Assembly: GCA_964540995.1 (NCBI GenBank)
Contig: CAZIOU010000003.1
Span: 1-64,000 of the forward strand
Length of the DNA: 64,000 nt
Direction of reading: 5' to 3'
Source of the DNA: JAZDLR01 sp964540995
Lineage (GTDB): Bacteria; Patescibacteriota; Patescibacteriia; UBA1558; 2-01-FULL-52-15
Shown here one piece after another: positions 1 to 7,911 of the stretch. The position numbers and the translations under genes are program-made. Positions within the stretch are counted from its first letter, which is position 1, and each line of letters starts with the position of its first letter. Below the pieces are notes generated by a model. That model saw nothing but the letters and a program-made list of their open reading frames with translations, ran no database searches and was not told the origin of the DNA.

Positions 1-1623
1 ATTAGCTTCGCTCAGAATAAAATTAAAGCTGAATCCAACCTCAAGAGTCTGGTCAATTCCTTTGGACAATTCAATATTTACGAAACTGGTAATTCTTTCA
101 AAGCTAAGCAAATTTCCGCTCGTAACCAGTTGGTCAAGGATTTTATCTATCGCCGTTTCAATCAGTCGGCGAGTATCTTGCTTAATGCTGAAGAATTAGT
201 CGGCTTGTGGCATTTACCAACTCCATCGATCGATACGCCTAATATTCGTTGGCTAGAAGCGCGCAAAGCGGCACCGCCCCGAGATTTGCCCCAGCGCGGA
301 TTGTATCTGGGTGATTCTGATTATCGTGGTCAGATCGTGCCGATTTATATCAAAGATGCTGATCGTCGCCGACATATGTATATCGTTGGACAGACTGGTG
401 TGGGTAAATCGGTATTGATGAGTAATCTCATTATCCAGGATATTAAGAATGGTAAGGGCTGTTGTATTATTGATCCGCATGGTGACTTGGTAGAGGTGAT
501 TTTGGGTAATATACCGGAAGAGCGGATGAATGATGTTATTGTCTTTGACCCAGGAGATACTTCACGACCGCTCGGTATGAATATGTTGGAGTTCTTCAAT
601 CCCGAACAGAAGACCTTGGTTATCAACGAAGTGATCAATATTTTTGATAAACTGTATGATTTGCGGAAAACTGGTGGTCCGATGTTTGAACAATATCTCC
701 GCAACACCATTTTATTGATGATGGAAGATGTCGAATCAGGCTCGAGTTTGATGGAAGTTTCCAAAGTGTTGTCGGATGAAGAATTCCGTCGCTACAAATT
801 ATCCAAATCAACCAACCAAGTGATTCGTGATTTTTGGCTCAAAGAAGCACACAAAGCCGGCGGTGAAGCGGCGCTGGCCAATATGGTTCCCTACGTCACG
901 AGTAAGTTGACGCAATTTGTAGCCAACGATATAATGAGACCAATAGTTGCACAGCAACAAAGCTCTTTTAATTTCCGGCAGGTGATGGACGAGAATAAAA
1001 TATTATTGGTCAACTTATCCAAAGGTAAAATTGGTGAGATGAACAGTAATTTATTGGGATTGATCGTTGTCAGTAAATTATTAATTGCTGCTTTGTCACG
1101 AGTTGACGAAGCGGAGGATAAACGCTCTGATTTCTATCTCTATATTGATGAATTTCAGAATTTCTTGACCGATAGTATTGCTGTCATTTTGTCTGAAGCT
1201 CGGAAGTATAAGCTCAATCTCGTAGTAGCCCATCAATATATCAACCAATTAGTTAAGGATGGAGACACCAAGATACGTGATGCGGTATTTGGCAACGTTG
1301 GTACCAAAGTTGCTTTCCGTGTCGGCCCCGAGGACGCGGAATTTCTCGATAAGCAGTTTGCGCCTGTCTTCACCCAGTATGATTTGATCAATATTCCCAA
1401 GCAGCAAGCCTATATTAAATTGTTAGTTGATAATCAGAATCCGCCGGCCTTCAATTTCCGTCCGGCACCACCGCAGTCAGGAGATCGAAATCGTGCTACA
1501 ATGATACGAGAGCTATCACGTATGAAATACGGACGGCCGAAAGAGCAAATAGAAATGGAATTACGCGCACGTGCGCAACGGCAGTCACCACCAGCGGCAG
1601 CGACAACCGCCGCAGTAAAATAA
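1..1623 (+). CDS. Type IV secretion/conjugation-type ATPase (TraG/VirD4/HerA-like), 5' partial
   Basis: The frame is open from base 1, so the gene starts upstream of the window; the TTG at 130 is only an internal codon. A Walker A motif (GQTGVGKS, about nt 385-410) follows a short beta-rich region, a hydrophobic Walker B with acidic pair (YLYIDEFQNF) lies near nt 1135-1165, and the C terminus is a low-complexity Pro/Ala/Gln tail. This layout fits the P-loop ATPases that couple DNA or protein to type IV secretion channels, with a helicase-like HerA/VirB4 fold. CPR genomes commonly carry such a protein as part of pilus or DNA-uptake machinery. Substrate is not evident. It is followed after 57 nt by a small coiled-coil protein. 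Confidence 0.8.
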   Translation: MSFAQNKIKAESNLKSLVNSFGQFNIYETGNSFKAKQISARNQLVKDFIYRRFNQSASILLNAEELVGLWHLPTPSIDTPNIRWLEARKAAPPRDLPQRGLYLGDSDYRGQIVPIYIKDADRRRHMYIVGQTGVGKSVLMSNLIIQDIKNGKGCCIIDPHGDLVEVILGNIPEERMNDVIVFDPGDTSRPLGMNMLEFFNPEQKTLVINEVINIFDKLYDLRKTGGPMFEQYLRNTILLMMEDVESGSSLMEVSKVLSDEEFRRYKLSKSTNQVIRDFWLKEAHKAGGEAALANMVPYVTSKLTQFVANDIMRPIVAQQQSSFNFRQVMDENKILLVNLSKGKIGEMNSNLLGLIVVSKLLIAALSRVDEAEDKRSDFYLYIDEFQNFLTDSIAVILSEARKYKLNLVVAHQYINQLVKDGDTKIRDAVFGNVGTKVAFRVGPEDAEFLDKQFAPVFTQYDLINIPKQQAYIKLLVDNQNPPAFNFRPAPPQSGDRNRATMIRELSRMKYGRPKEQIEMELRARAQRQSPPAAATTAAVK

Positions 1624-1680
1624 AGACCACAATAAAATTGCTGACGCTTCCTTCCCCGAAGGAGACGTGAGTCAAAACAA

Positions 1681-2250
1681 ATGTCCAAAGTTAAGAAAAT
1701 TCAAGAACTAGAAGACTTCATTCATCGACAGGAGTTAGAGCTTAAGAAGATGAAAGTTGTGTTAGCTGAAATGATGGGTCAAGGATCGACTCAGGCTGTT
1801 GATTATGCTATCAAAGCCCAAGAAGTTGGTCGTGAAGCGACGAGTGATGAAGGTAAAGTCATTGAAGGTGTTTTCGATGGTCAGAATATGATTGGTCCTG
1901 ATGGTAAGGTCTATTCGGTGCCGGCTAACTATGCTTCCAAGTCCAAATTGGCTGAAGGTGATATTTTGAAATTAGTCATTGACGGTCAAGGTAACTTTAT
2001 CTACAAGCAGATCGGCCCCGTAGAGCGTAAACGCTTGATGGGTGTCTTGGCCCGTGATCAGGACAAAGGTGACTATATTGTGGTTGTTGATGATCATCTG
2101 TTCCGTGTACTGACGGCTAGTATTACCTATTACAAAGGCGAAGAAGGCGACCAAGTAGTTATCCTCGTGCCCAAAGACGCGGATAGCAAGTGGGCAGCAG
2201 TGGAAAATATCATCAAACGCAGTCTTTTCCCCAACCAAAGTTACAATTAA
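1681..2250 (+). CDS. Conserved hypothetical protein: coiled coil plus beta-rich domain
   Basis: A 189-residue protein. Residues 1-35 are a charged heptad-like helix, followed by a linker and, from about residue 60, a Gly/Val/Asp-rich beta pattern resembling an OB-like fold (VIEGVFDGQNMIGPDGKVY, then KLAEGDILKLVIDG). No signal peptide or membrane segment. It lies between the secretion-type ATPase and dnaX, in the same direction, and ends before a short hairpin at 2281-2297. I do not recognise a function; proteins of this shape appear as hypothetical proteins in CPR genomes. A role with the neighbouring nucleic-acid enzymes is only an inference from position. Confidence 0.7.
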   Translation: MSKVKKIQELEDFIHRQELELKKMKVVLAEMMGQGSTQAVDYAIKAQEVGREATSDEGKVIEGVFDGQNMIGPDGKVYSVPANYASKSKLAEGDILKLVIDGQGNFIYKQIGPVERKRLMGVLARDQDKGDYIVVVDDHLFRVLTASITYYKGEEGDQVVILVPKDADSKWAAVENIIKRSLFPNQSYN

Positions 2251-2280
2251 ATTGCCACCTTTTGATAGGTGTTCGGCTTG

Positions 2281-2305
2281 ACTTGCCTAAGGCAAGTTTA
2301 TTTAT
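2281..2305 (+). terminator. Short hairpin between coiled-coil gene and dnaX
   Basis: Perfect 7-bp inverted repeat ACTTGCC-TAA-GGCAAGT followed by TTATTTATT. It could be a weak intrinsic terminator or an attenuator, since dnaX starts only 15 nt later. Confidence 0.45.
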
Positions 2306-2319
2306 TACTATAGGAGTCT

Positions 2320-3813
2320 ATGGCAGTTCTCTATCGTAAATATCGACCCCAAAGTTTCAACACGGTAGTGGGTCAAAATCATATCAAAACGACGCTGGCT
2401 GGTGAGATCATGAGCGGTCATTTGGCGCACGCTTATCTTTTCGTCGGGCCGCGTGGTACCGGTAAGACGACTCTGGCGCGTCTGTTTGCTCGGGCGATCA
2501 ACTGTTCCAAACGTTCGGCTGATTCGGCCGAACCATGTAATAGTTGCGAGATGTGTCAACAGATTTTGGCGGGCCGCTCAATGGATATTATGGAGATCGA
2601 TGCCGCTACTCATACACAAGTTGATAATGTCCGTGAAAATATAATTGCTAATGCCCAGGTGCCACCGTACAACAGTAAGGGGTATAAGGTATTTATCATC
2701 GATGAAGTACATATGTTATCCAAGGCGGCTTTCAATGCCTTGTTGAAAACCATGGAAGAACCGCCAGAGCGAGTAGTATTCATATTAGCTACGACCGAAA
2801 TTCGTAAAGTACCAGAAACCATTATTTCGCGTTGTCAGCGTTTTGATTTCAAGAAGATCCCGACTATTTCCATTATCGAACGCTTACAGTCGATCGCCAA
2901 CCAAGAGCAGATTACGGTGCCGGCGGAAGTTCTGGCTGCTGTTGCTCGCCGCTCAGAAGGTGGTATGCGTGATGCAGAATCGATACTAGGTCAAATAGTA
3001 AGTTTAGCAGAAGATAAGAAGGTGACTGAAGAAATTGCTTACCTTGTTTTACCACGCAGTAATTGGTCGGATGTGGAGATCATCCTCGACAATCTGCAGG
3101 TGCGTAATGTGCAGCAAGCACTTAAGCATTTACACCAGTTAGTTCGCGAAGGGATAGACGTTGATGATCTGGCTTCTGATCTGGTGGAGTACACGCGTCA
3201 GATATTATTGGCGCAAGTGATGGGTCTGGCCTACAGTCCCGATATTGAAGAGCAACGGATTGCTAAGATTCGTGAGCTGGCTGGCCGTTTCAGTAGCAAA
3301 GAATTGGTGCAACTATTAGAAATATTTCTGGACAAAGCAGCTGAGACCAAATCAGCGATGATACCGCAGTTACCTTTGGAATTGGGTATTGTGGAGTTTT
3401 GCCAAGACGCTATTGTTAGCTCCGAGCCTATTGTGGAGCGACCAGTTATTGAAACGACTCAGACAGCTACTATCACCCCGACTATGAATACCAGTACCTG
3501 GATGTCTATATTAGATGCTCTGAAACCGCACAATCATTCGCTGTCAGCCTTTATGAAGGTTGGTCATCCGATTAGTTTGGATAAAAATGTATTGACCATT
3601 GGATTTGAATACGATTTTCACGCCGAGCGAGTCCGCGAAAGCAAGAATAAGCAGACAGCCCAACAAATTATCAGCGATGTGCTGGGTCAGAAGATTGCTA
3701 TTGATGCAGTAGTAGATAAGAATTATCAGGCCAATCATCAGAAGTTTAATGGTGGCCAAGACAAAGAAGTAGAAGATGTTTTGGGTGTACTGGGTGGAGG
3801 AGAGATGGTTTAA
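2320..3813 (+). CDS. dnaX: DNA polymerase III subunit gamma/tau
   Basis: Clamp-loader ATPase that opens the sliding clamp and organises the replisome. Visible in order: MAVLYRKYRPQSF start typical of DnaX, Walker A GPRGTGKTT near residue 43, a four-cysteine zinc site (C64 to about C82, CNSCEMCQQ), Walker B FIIDEVHML near 125, the ISRCQRFDF sensor/arginine-finger region near 168, and the helical collar domain. At 497 residues it is longer than gamma and shorter than E. coli tau; the C-terminal 130 residues resemble a tau-like domain III/V. ATG is preceded by TAGGAG with 3 nt spacing. No frameshift site is evident. Confidence 0.95.
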   Translation: MAVLYRKYRPQSFNTVVGQNHIKTTLAGEIMSGHLAHAYLFVGPRGTGKTTLARLFARAINCSKRSADSAEPCNSCEMCQQILAGRSMDIMEIDAATHTQVDNVRENIIANAQVPPYNSKGYKVFIIDEVHMLSKAAFNALLKTMEEPPERVVFILATTEIRKVPETIISRCQRFDFKKIPTISIIERLQSIANQEQITVPAEVLAAVARRSEGGMRDAESILGQIVSLAEDKKVTEEIAYLVLPRSNWSDVEIILDNLQVRNVQQALKHLHQLVREGIDVDDLASDLVEYTRQILLAQVMGLAYSPDIEEQRIAKIRELAGRFSSKELVQLLEIFLDKAAETKSAMIPQLPLELGIVEFCQDAIVSSEPIVERPVIETTQTATITPTMNTSTWMSILDALKPHNHSLSAFMKVGHPISLDKNVLTIGFEYDFHAERVRESKNKQTAQQIISDVLGQKIAIDAVVDKNYQANHQKFNGGQDKEVEDVLGVLGGGEMV

Positions 3814-3884
3814 TAAACTAGGCTTTAGGCGTTAGGTTTTTAGTTGTAGGACGTAGGGAAATCGTTACAGCAATAAATTTTTGT

Positions 3885-3920
3885 AAATGAATAGAGGAGC
3901 TCCGAATGGATGCTCCTCTA
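3885..3920 (-). terminator. Terminator of the small membrane protein gene
   Basis: A 9-bp perfect stem (TAGAGGAGC at 3892-3900 with GCTCCTCTA at 3912-3920) lies 25 nt beyond the minus-strand stop and is followed on that strand by ATTCATTTAC. Confidence 0.6.
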
Positions 3921-3944
3921 TATGTTGGCCGTATTCGGCCAGCG

Positions 3945-4136
3945 CTATTGCGTGAACTGGTAGCCGTTGGGCGGGGTGACGCGGGCCGTGTCGCATTGAG
4001 CAGCGACGGTCTGGGTGGCCAAGTTTCTGGCCGCCAGACGCTCCTTCCCGATCTTGCCGGCTTCATGCATGACGAAGGCGCCGACAGCCATGATAACCAG
4101 GAAGAAAATCAAACCGGCTTCATTTTCGTCGATCAT
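3945..4136 (-). CDS. Small single-span membrane protein, unknown
   Basis: A 63-residue protein starting at the ATG at 4136, chosen over the upstream TTG at 4157 because AAAGGA sits 7-8 nt before the ATG. Residues 9-28 (GLIFFLVIMAVGAFVMHEAG) form one transmembrane helix, followed by a basic amphipathic stretch and a polar tail with one cysteine. It has its own promoter (4196-4224) and terminator (3892-3920), so it is a complete single-gene transcription unit. No family recognised. Confidence 0.65.
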   Translation of the reverse strand: MIDENEAGLIFFLVIMAVGAFVMHEAGKIGKERLAARNLATQTVAAQCDTARVTPPNGYQFTQ

Positions 4137-4195
4137 GTCGAGATCCTTTCTGATCAATGCCTAGCGAAACGGCTAGTTCGTGTACTAATTACTAC

Positions 4196-4224
4196 ATATT
4201 AGCACGATTATGTTTATTTGTCAA
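4196..4224 (-). promoter_or_regulatory. Sigma70-type promoter for the 63-residue membrane protein
   Basis: On the minus strand: TTGACA (4224-4219), 17-nt spacer, TAATAT (4201-4196). The transcript would begin about 55 nt before the start codon. Confidence 0.7.
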
Positions 4225-4227
4225 GTG

Positions 4228-4650
4228 TTACTTCAACGTCATCAATATTGCCCCGCCAGTTATCAACAGGGCGCCGATGGCAGAGTACCAGGATAATTTC
4301 TCACCCAAGAAGACTACGGCTAAGATCAGGACGAAGACGACACTCAGTCGGTCAAGTGCGGCTACCCCAGATGCAGGGCCAGCTTTGAGTGCGTTGAAAT
4401 AGAACAGCCACGATAGCGCGCCGGCGACTCCGGCCAGGATGATATAGAGCCACGCTTTGCCTTGAATAGTATGGAGTTGTTGAAATTTATTCAATGACAG
4501 AGCAACTATCGTCAGGAATATGGCCATGATGATCGAGCGAACTGTCGTTGCTAAGGTAGTATCGATATTTTTGATACCCAGTTTACCGAAGATGGCTACT
4601 CCCGCGGCTGATATGGCCGATAGAAGTGCATAGATGATCCAGAGAGACAT
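4228..4650 (-). CDS. EamA/DMT-family half-size transporter
   Basis: A 140-residue integral membrane protein with about five predicted helices, matching one EamA repeat unit (drug/metabolite transporter superfamily). Features include the N-terminal helix ending GVAIFGKLGIKN, a central YFNALKAGPASGVAALDRLSVVF segment typical of EamA, and the terminal SAIGALLITGGAILMTL helix. Single-repeat members probably act as homodimers. The substrate cannot be inferred. The gene ends 4 nt from the promoter of the downstream minus-strand gene, so transcripts may run on. A 13-bp hairpin at 4689-4722 lies upstream. Confidence 0.85.
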   Translation of the reverse strand: MSLWIIYALLSAISAAGVAIFGKLGIKNIDTTLATTVRSIIMAIFLTIVALSLNKFQQLHTIQGKAWLYIILAGVAGALSWLFYFNALKAGPASGVAALDRLSVVFVLILAVVFLGEKLSWYSAIGALLITGGAILMTLK

Positions 4651-4687
4651 ACTATTAGTATAAGGTATTTGGTATAAAGTATAAAGT

Positions 4688-4722
4688 TCACCCCGTTAGA
4701 TTTGAAGATATCTAGCGGGGTG
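4688..4722. repeat. Long hairpin in divergent intergenic region
   Basis: Near-perfect inverted repeat TCACCCCGTTAGAT / ATCTAGCGGGGTGA with a short loop. It lies between a minus-strand gene start (4650) and a plus-strand promoter (4741), so it terminates neither gene. It is either a palindromic repeat or a regulatory structure. Confidence 0.5.
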
Positions 4723-4740
4723 ACTTAGTCATAGACCGTA

Positions 4741-4768
4741 TTGACGTCAGTGTTGAATGATTTATAAT
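4741..4768 (+). promoter_or_regulatory. Promoter for coiled-coil protein
   Basis: TTGACG at 4741-4746, 16-nt spacer, TATAAT at 4763-4768. The expected leader before the ATG at 4803 is about 28 nt, without a Shine-Dalgarno site. Confidence 0.65.
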
Positions 4769-4802
4769 ACTGAAAACAGGGGCTAATTACTAAAGCATAA
4801 TT

Positions 4803-5147
4803 ATGCCAAAGAAACGTCAAAACACTATTACCCTTAATCAATTGGCCACCCTCATCAAAGGGGTTGAACAATCAGTAAGGGGTGATATATCGGGTATTAA
4901 AGGTGAGCTCAAAAATTTAAATAGTAGGGTCGATGAGGGGCTTACTAAGACCACTAAAACCTACCATACCCTAAATGATTTAGCTTTGATGATCAAAAAG
5001 GGTTTTGACGCCACACCCACGAGGGAAGAAATGAATCACAGATTTAATCAAGTTGATAAACGATTTGATGCGGTAGAGAAGCGATTAACCAGCTTGGAGC
5101 AAAATAATTCCATCGTTCAGCGTGTCAAAGATGCATTAGCATTATAA
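4803..5147 (+). CDS. Hypothetical coiled-coil protein
   Basis: A 114-residue, strongly helical, charged protein without membrane segments. Residues 14-50 and 75-105 show heptad patterns (IKGVEQSVRGDISGIKGEL; FNQVDKRFDAVEKRLTSLE), the second resembling short coiled-coil proteins with the repeated FDxVxxRL pattern that are frequent in CPR genomes and phages. It has its own promoter and ends just before the hairpin terminator at 5157-5193. Function unknown; oligomerisation is the only safe inference. Confidence 0.7.
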   Translation: MPKKRQNTITLNQLATLIKGVEQSVRGDISGIKGELKNLNSRVDEGLTKTTKTYHTLNDLALMIKKGFDATPTREEMNHRFNQVDKRFDAVEKRLTSLEQNNSIVQRVKDALAL

Positions 5148-5156
5148 TAATTTATG

Positions 5157-5193
5157 AAAACCCGAAGAGTTTGCGTTAGCCTTCGGGTTTTTT
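5157..5193 (+). terminator. Intrinsic terminator
   Basis: Stem AAAACCCGAAG / CTTCGGGTTTT around a 13-nt loop, followed by TTTATTT; it terminates the coiled-coil gene. Because it falls inside the longest open frame of the next gene, it argues for a later start of that gene. Confidence 0.8.
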
Positions 5194-5199
5194 ATTTCC

Positions 5200-5230
5200 T
5201 TGTACAGGAAAGATTAATTCATGGTATAAT
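5200..5230 (+). promoter_or_regulatory. Promoter of cohesin-domain protein
   Basis: TTGTAC-like -35 at 5200, spacer 18-19 nt, and TGGTATAAT (extended -10) ending at 5230. Transcription would start about 13 nt before the GTG at 5250. Confidence 0.55.
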
Positions 5231-5249
5231 AAGCCTGTTAAAATCTGTT

Positions 5250-7028
5250 GTGACGAAAACAAAAATACAACTGATCTCTTCTTGGAAACAGTTTGCTGCC
5301 TTAGCTTTCGTAGCTGCGGTGGTTGTTCTATTTCCGCATAGTAGTCACGCCGCTTCACTCTACATAAGCCCTTCATCCGGCAAGATTAGTGCCGATGGTA
5401 ACATTACCGTCGGTGTTTATGTTAATAGCGAAGGTCGTGCAGTCAATAATGCCGAGGGTACCATTAGCTTCCCCGAAGATACCTTAGAAGTTATCTCGCT
5501 CAATCGAGCTGGATCAATCCTGTCTATTTGGGTTGAAGAACCAAATTTTTCCAATGATTCTGGTCGTATTTCTTTTAACGGTGGTTTACCAACGCCAGGA
5601 TTCAATGGTACTGGCGGTAAGATTTTTTCAGTCACCTTTCACGCCAAGAAGTCGGGGAGCGCTTTGCTTTCATTCCCAGCTGCTTCTGTCTTGGCCAATG
5701 ACGGTCTTGGCACTAATGTACTAAGTGGCACGGGTAGCGCTAATTTCACCATTGATGGCGGCACACCTCCTCCAGCCGAGACTCCGCCACCAGCACCAGT
5801 CACACCTCCAGTGACACCGCCAGCAGAAACTCCTCCAGTTAATAGCAATGTGCCACGAGCGCCATTGGTAAGCTCTGGTTCACATCCAGATCAGAATAGT
5901 TGGTACAACCAAAGTACGGCTTCTTTCCGTTGGGTGTTGCCTTCCGGCATAACTTCAGCACGTACTAAGATCAATCAAGAAGCCAACTTCACTCCGACCG
6001 TAACCTATAGTCCAGCTATCAGTTCCAAATCAGTTAGTGATATTACTGACGGTGTGTGGTATTTCCATGTACAATTACGCAATCAAGCTGGTTGGGGCGG
6101 TATAGCTCACTATCGTATTCAGGTTGACACGACTGCGCCCAAACCATTCGACATTCTGTTGCAAGATGGTGGATCGACGAGTAAGCCGGTAATTACTTTC
6201 GCGGCACAAGATGATGTCTCTGGTGTCGATCATTATGATGTTATTATCGACAAAGGTAATCCGATACGCGTCACCGAAAGTACTTACACTCTAGATTCTT
6301 TGGCCAGCGGTAGCCATAACGTAGAGGTACGTGCTTATGATCGTGCGGGTAATGTCACTACTAGTACCAAAGATATCTCGATACTTTCAGTTTCTAGTCC
6401 GATCATCACCGATTACAGTCGTGAAGTAGAGTCAGGAGCTAAGATTGATGTCAGAGGAACGGCACTTGCTAATGTAACGATCAAAGTCTATATCCAACGC
6501 GATGGTCTGACGATTAGCAGTCGTGAGGTTAAGAGTGACGCTCAAGGTAATTGGTCATCAAGCGACAAAGCGCCGAGTGAACGTGGTGCCTATGAATTGT
6601 GGGCGGAAGCTATCGATGCTGCGGGAGTCAAGAGTGCACCATCGGATAAGTTAGCATTAACAGTCACCCTACCAATCTTCGTCCGCATCGGTCAATTAGC
6701 AGTTGATTATCTGACTACTGTTGTTACCTTGATATTCTTAGTCATACTATTGTGCTTGATAATCATCTTCTTGAGCCGTAAGTTCTGGTTATGGCACAAA
6801 CGTAGCTCGACTGATGTGCGTTATATCGAGCAAAGTGTCGAGACCGCTTTCCGAGCGTTGAGTACCAAGATTAATGAACAGATAGAATATCTTGATGGCA
6901 AGTCCGGTCTGACCAAAGATGAACGGCGGGTTCGTGACCGCTTACAACAGGCCTTGGGTGTCTGTGAAAGTTTCATTACGAAGCGCGTCAAGAAGCTGAG
7001 CAGCAAGAGTCGTAAAGGTCGTTCCTAG
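5250..7028 (+). CDS. Membrane-anchored surface protein with cohesin and Ig-like domains
   Basis: The start is placed at GTG 5250, because the open frame further upstream runs through a terminator and promoter. This gives 592 residues: signal peptide with a hydrophobic core (AALAFVAAVVVLF) and an Ala-X-Ala-like cleavage site after SHA, a cohesin-type beta domain (about 35-165), a Pro/Thr/Glu linker of PPAETPP repeats, two or three Ig/Ig-like repeat domains (about 205-475), one transmembrane helix near 490-515 and a basic, helical cytoplasmic tail of about 75 residues. Cohesin-like modules bind dockerins in cellulosomes, but in CPR they are usually general adhesion modules. Predicted role: cell-surface attachment. 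The terminator at 7042 follows. Confidence 0.8.
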   Translation: MTKTKIQLISSWKQFAALAFVAAVVVLFPHSSHAASLYISPSSGKISADGNITVGVYVNSEGRAVNNAEGTISFPEDTLEVISLNRAGSILSIWVEEPNFSNDSGRISFNGGLPTPGFNGTGGKIFSVTFHAKKSGSALLSFPAASVLANDGLGTNVLSGTGSANFTIDGGTPPPAETPPPAPVTPPVTPPAETPPVNSNVPRAPLVSSGSHPDQNSWYNQSTASFRWVLPSGITSARTKINQEANFTPTVTYSPAISSKSVSDITDGVWYFHVQLRNQAGWGGIAHYRIQVDTTAPKPFDILLQDGGSTSKPVITFAAQDDVSGVDHYDVIIDKGNPIRVTESTYTLDSLASGSHNVEVRAYDRAGNVTTSTKDISILSVSSPIITDYSREVESGAKIDVRGTALANVTIKVYIQRDGLTISSREVKSDAQGNWSSSDKAPSERGAYELWAEAIDAAGVKSAPSDKLALTVTLPIFVRIGQLAVDYLTTVVTLIFLVILLCLIIIFLSRKFWLWHKRSSTDVRYIEQSVETAFRALSTKINEQIEYLDGKSGLTKDERRVRDRLQQALGVCESFITKRVKKLSSKSRKGRS

Positions 7029-7041
7029 TTAGAGCTCATCG

Positions 7042-7065
7042 AGACCCCCGTAAGGGGGTCTTTTG
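7042..7065 (+). terminator. Intrinsic terminator
   Basis: AGACCCCC-GTAA-GGGGGTCT followed by TTT, 14 nt after the stop of the cohesin-domain gene. Confidence 0.85.
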
Positions 7066-7135
7066 GGTAGTGTAATAATAGGTCGTATCGTACGTCTTCA
7101 ATAGTAGCGAACTTATAATTTATCAATATTAACCT

Positions 7136-7627
7136 ATGAAACGAGCTATTATTTCCATCCTTGTCACTATTGTGGCTTTGGGCGGAATCATCTATTTTGG
7201 TTATCAGAGCAGCTGGTGGCAGAATCCGTCACCAACCGCCGTAGTGCCAGAAGCCGAAGTAAAAACCCCTGTTGTCGAGGCTGCCAGTACTAAAGTGGTT
7301 TCACAGAAAAATAAAGAAGAAAAAGATTTTAATAAGAAAACCTACCAACAGTTAGTAGCAGAGTACAAAGGTCGTAGATTTCAAATTCAGGATTGTACCT
7401 CAACTCCTAACCAAGTTACTTTCAAGAGCGGTACCACCATCATGTTAGATGGTTTCTCCGCCGATCCACAGAAGATAACTATCGGGACTCAATCGGTGGT
7501 TTTGAACGGTTATGACGTAGCCTTCATGACATTGAAGAGTACCAAATTACCGACAACGTTGACGATTGATTGTCTCTGGCTTGATCAACCTCAATACAAT
7601 ATAGCGACTATTTTACTCCAAGCCTAA
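7136..7627 (+). CDS. Membrane-anchored hypothetical protein
   Basis: A 163-residue protein with an uncleaved N-terminal anchor (residues 3-24, IISILVTIVALGGIIYFGY), a Pro/Val/Thr linker, and a C-terminal beta-rich domain from about residue 85 containing two cysteines (C87 and C149 region) that could form a disulfide. The pattern of hydrophobic strands (TIMLDGFSADPQKITIG, VVLNGYDVAFMTLKS) recalls small cupredoxin-like folds, but copper ligands are not obvious, so I do not assign that. A TATAAT at 7111-7116 suggests a very short leader. It ends at a strong bidirectional terminator (7632-7666). Confidence 0.7.
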   Translation: MKRAIISILVTIVALGGIIYFGYQSSWWQNPSPTAVVPEAEVKTPVVEAASTKVVSQKNKEEKDFNKKTYQQLVAEYKGRRFQIQDCTSTPNQVTFKSGTTIMLDGFSADPQKITIGTQSVVLNGYDVAFMTLKSTKLPTTLTIDCLWLDQPQYNIATILLQA

Positions 7628-7631
7628 TACC

Positions 7632-7666
7632 AAAACCACCTAGTTGAATGACTAGGTGGTTTTTTA
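7632..7666. terminator. Bidirectional terminator between convergent genes
   Basis: 11-bp perfect stem AACCACCTAGT / ACTAGGTGGTT with T-rich flank on the plus side and A-rich flank on the other, located between two convergent genes. Confidence 0.85.
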
Positions 7667-7674
7667 GTTGGCAA

Positions 7675-7893
7675 TTATTTCTTACTACTGTGACTGGCAA
7701 TCCAGTACCATAAGGTAGCTGCAGCCATGAAGTAGAGGAAGAACGGGTAGAGCAGATCAGTGACAGAGTGGGCGTTACGATTGAGCGCCAGAAATACGTT
7801 GATGATAAACAGTAAAGGCAAGATGGTTACTACCCAGCCCATTATTGAAATAGGGCAGTAGAGCCAACCGCACGATTTGAACCAAGGTTTCAT
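7675..7893 (-). CDS. Small two-helix membrane protein
   Basis: A 72-residue protein with two clear transmembrane helices (about residues 14-36, IMGWVVTILPLLFIINVFLAL, and 48-66, LLYPFFLYFMAAATLWYWIA) and a short polar turn containing NRNAHS. Tiny two-span proteins of this form are common in CPR genomes without assigned function. It may share a transcript with pyrD, whose stop is downstream in the other transcriptional order (pyrD lies immediately upstream on the same strand, gap 18 nt). Confidence 0.65.
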   Translation of the reverse strand: MKPWFKSCGWLYCPISIMGWVVTILPLLFIINVFLALNRNAHSVTDLLYPFFLYFMAAATLWYWIASHSSKK

Positions 7894-7911
7894 AGTACTG
7901 GAAGTATAGGC

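Noticed and set aside
1434..1688. Minus-strand frames under the secretion ATPase
   Set aside because: Shadow of the Pro/Ala-rich C terminus; no initiation signals.
3906..4202. 98-codon plus-strand frame over the small membrane protein gene
   Set aside because: It is antisense to a unit with promoter, ribosome-binding site, transmembrane helix and terminator, and it runs through the terminator stem.
5154..5249. Upstream extension of the cohesin-domain protein
   Set aside because: The extension crosses an intrinsic terminator and a promoter; the signal peptide begins after GTG 5250.
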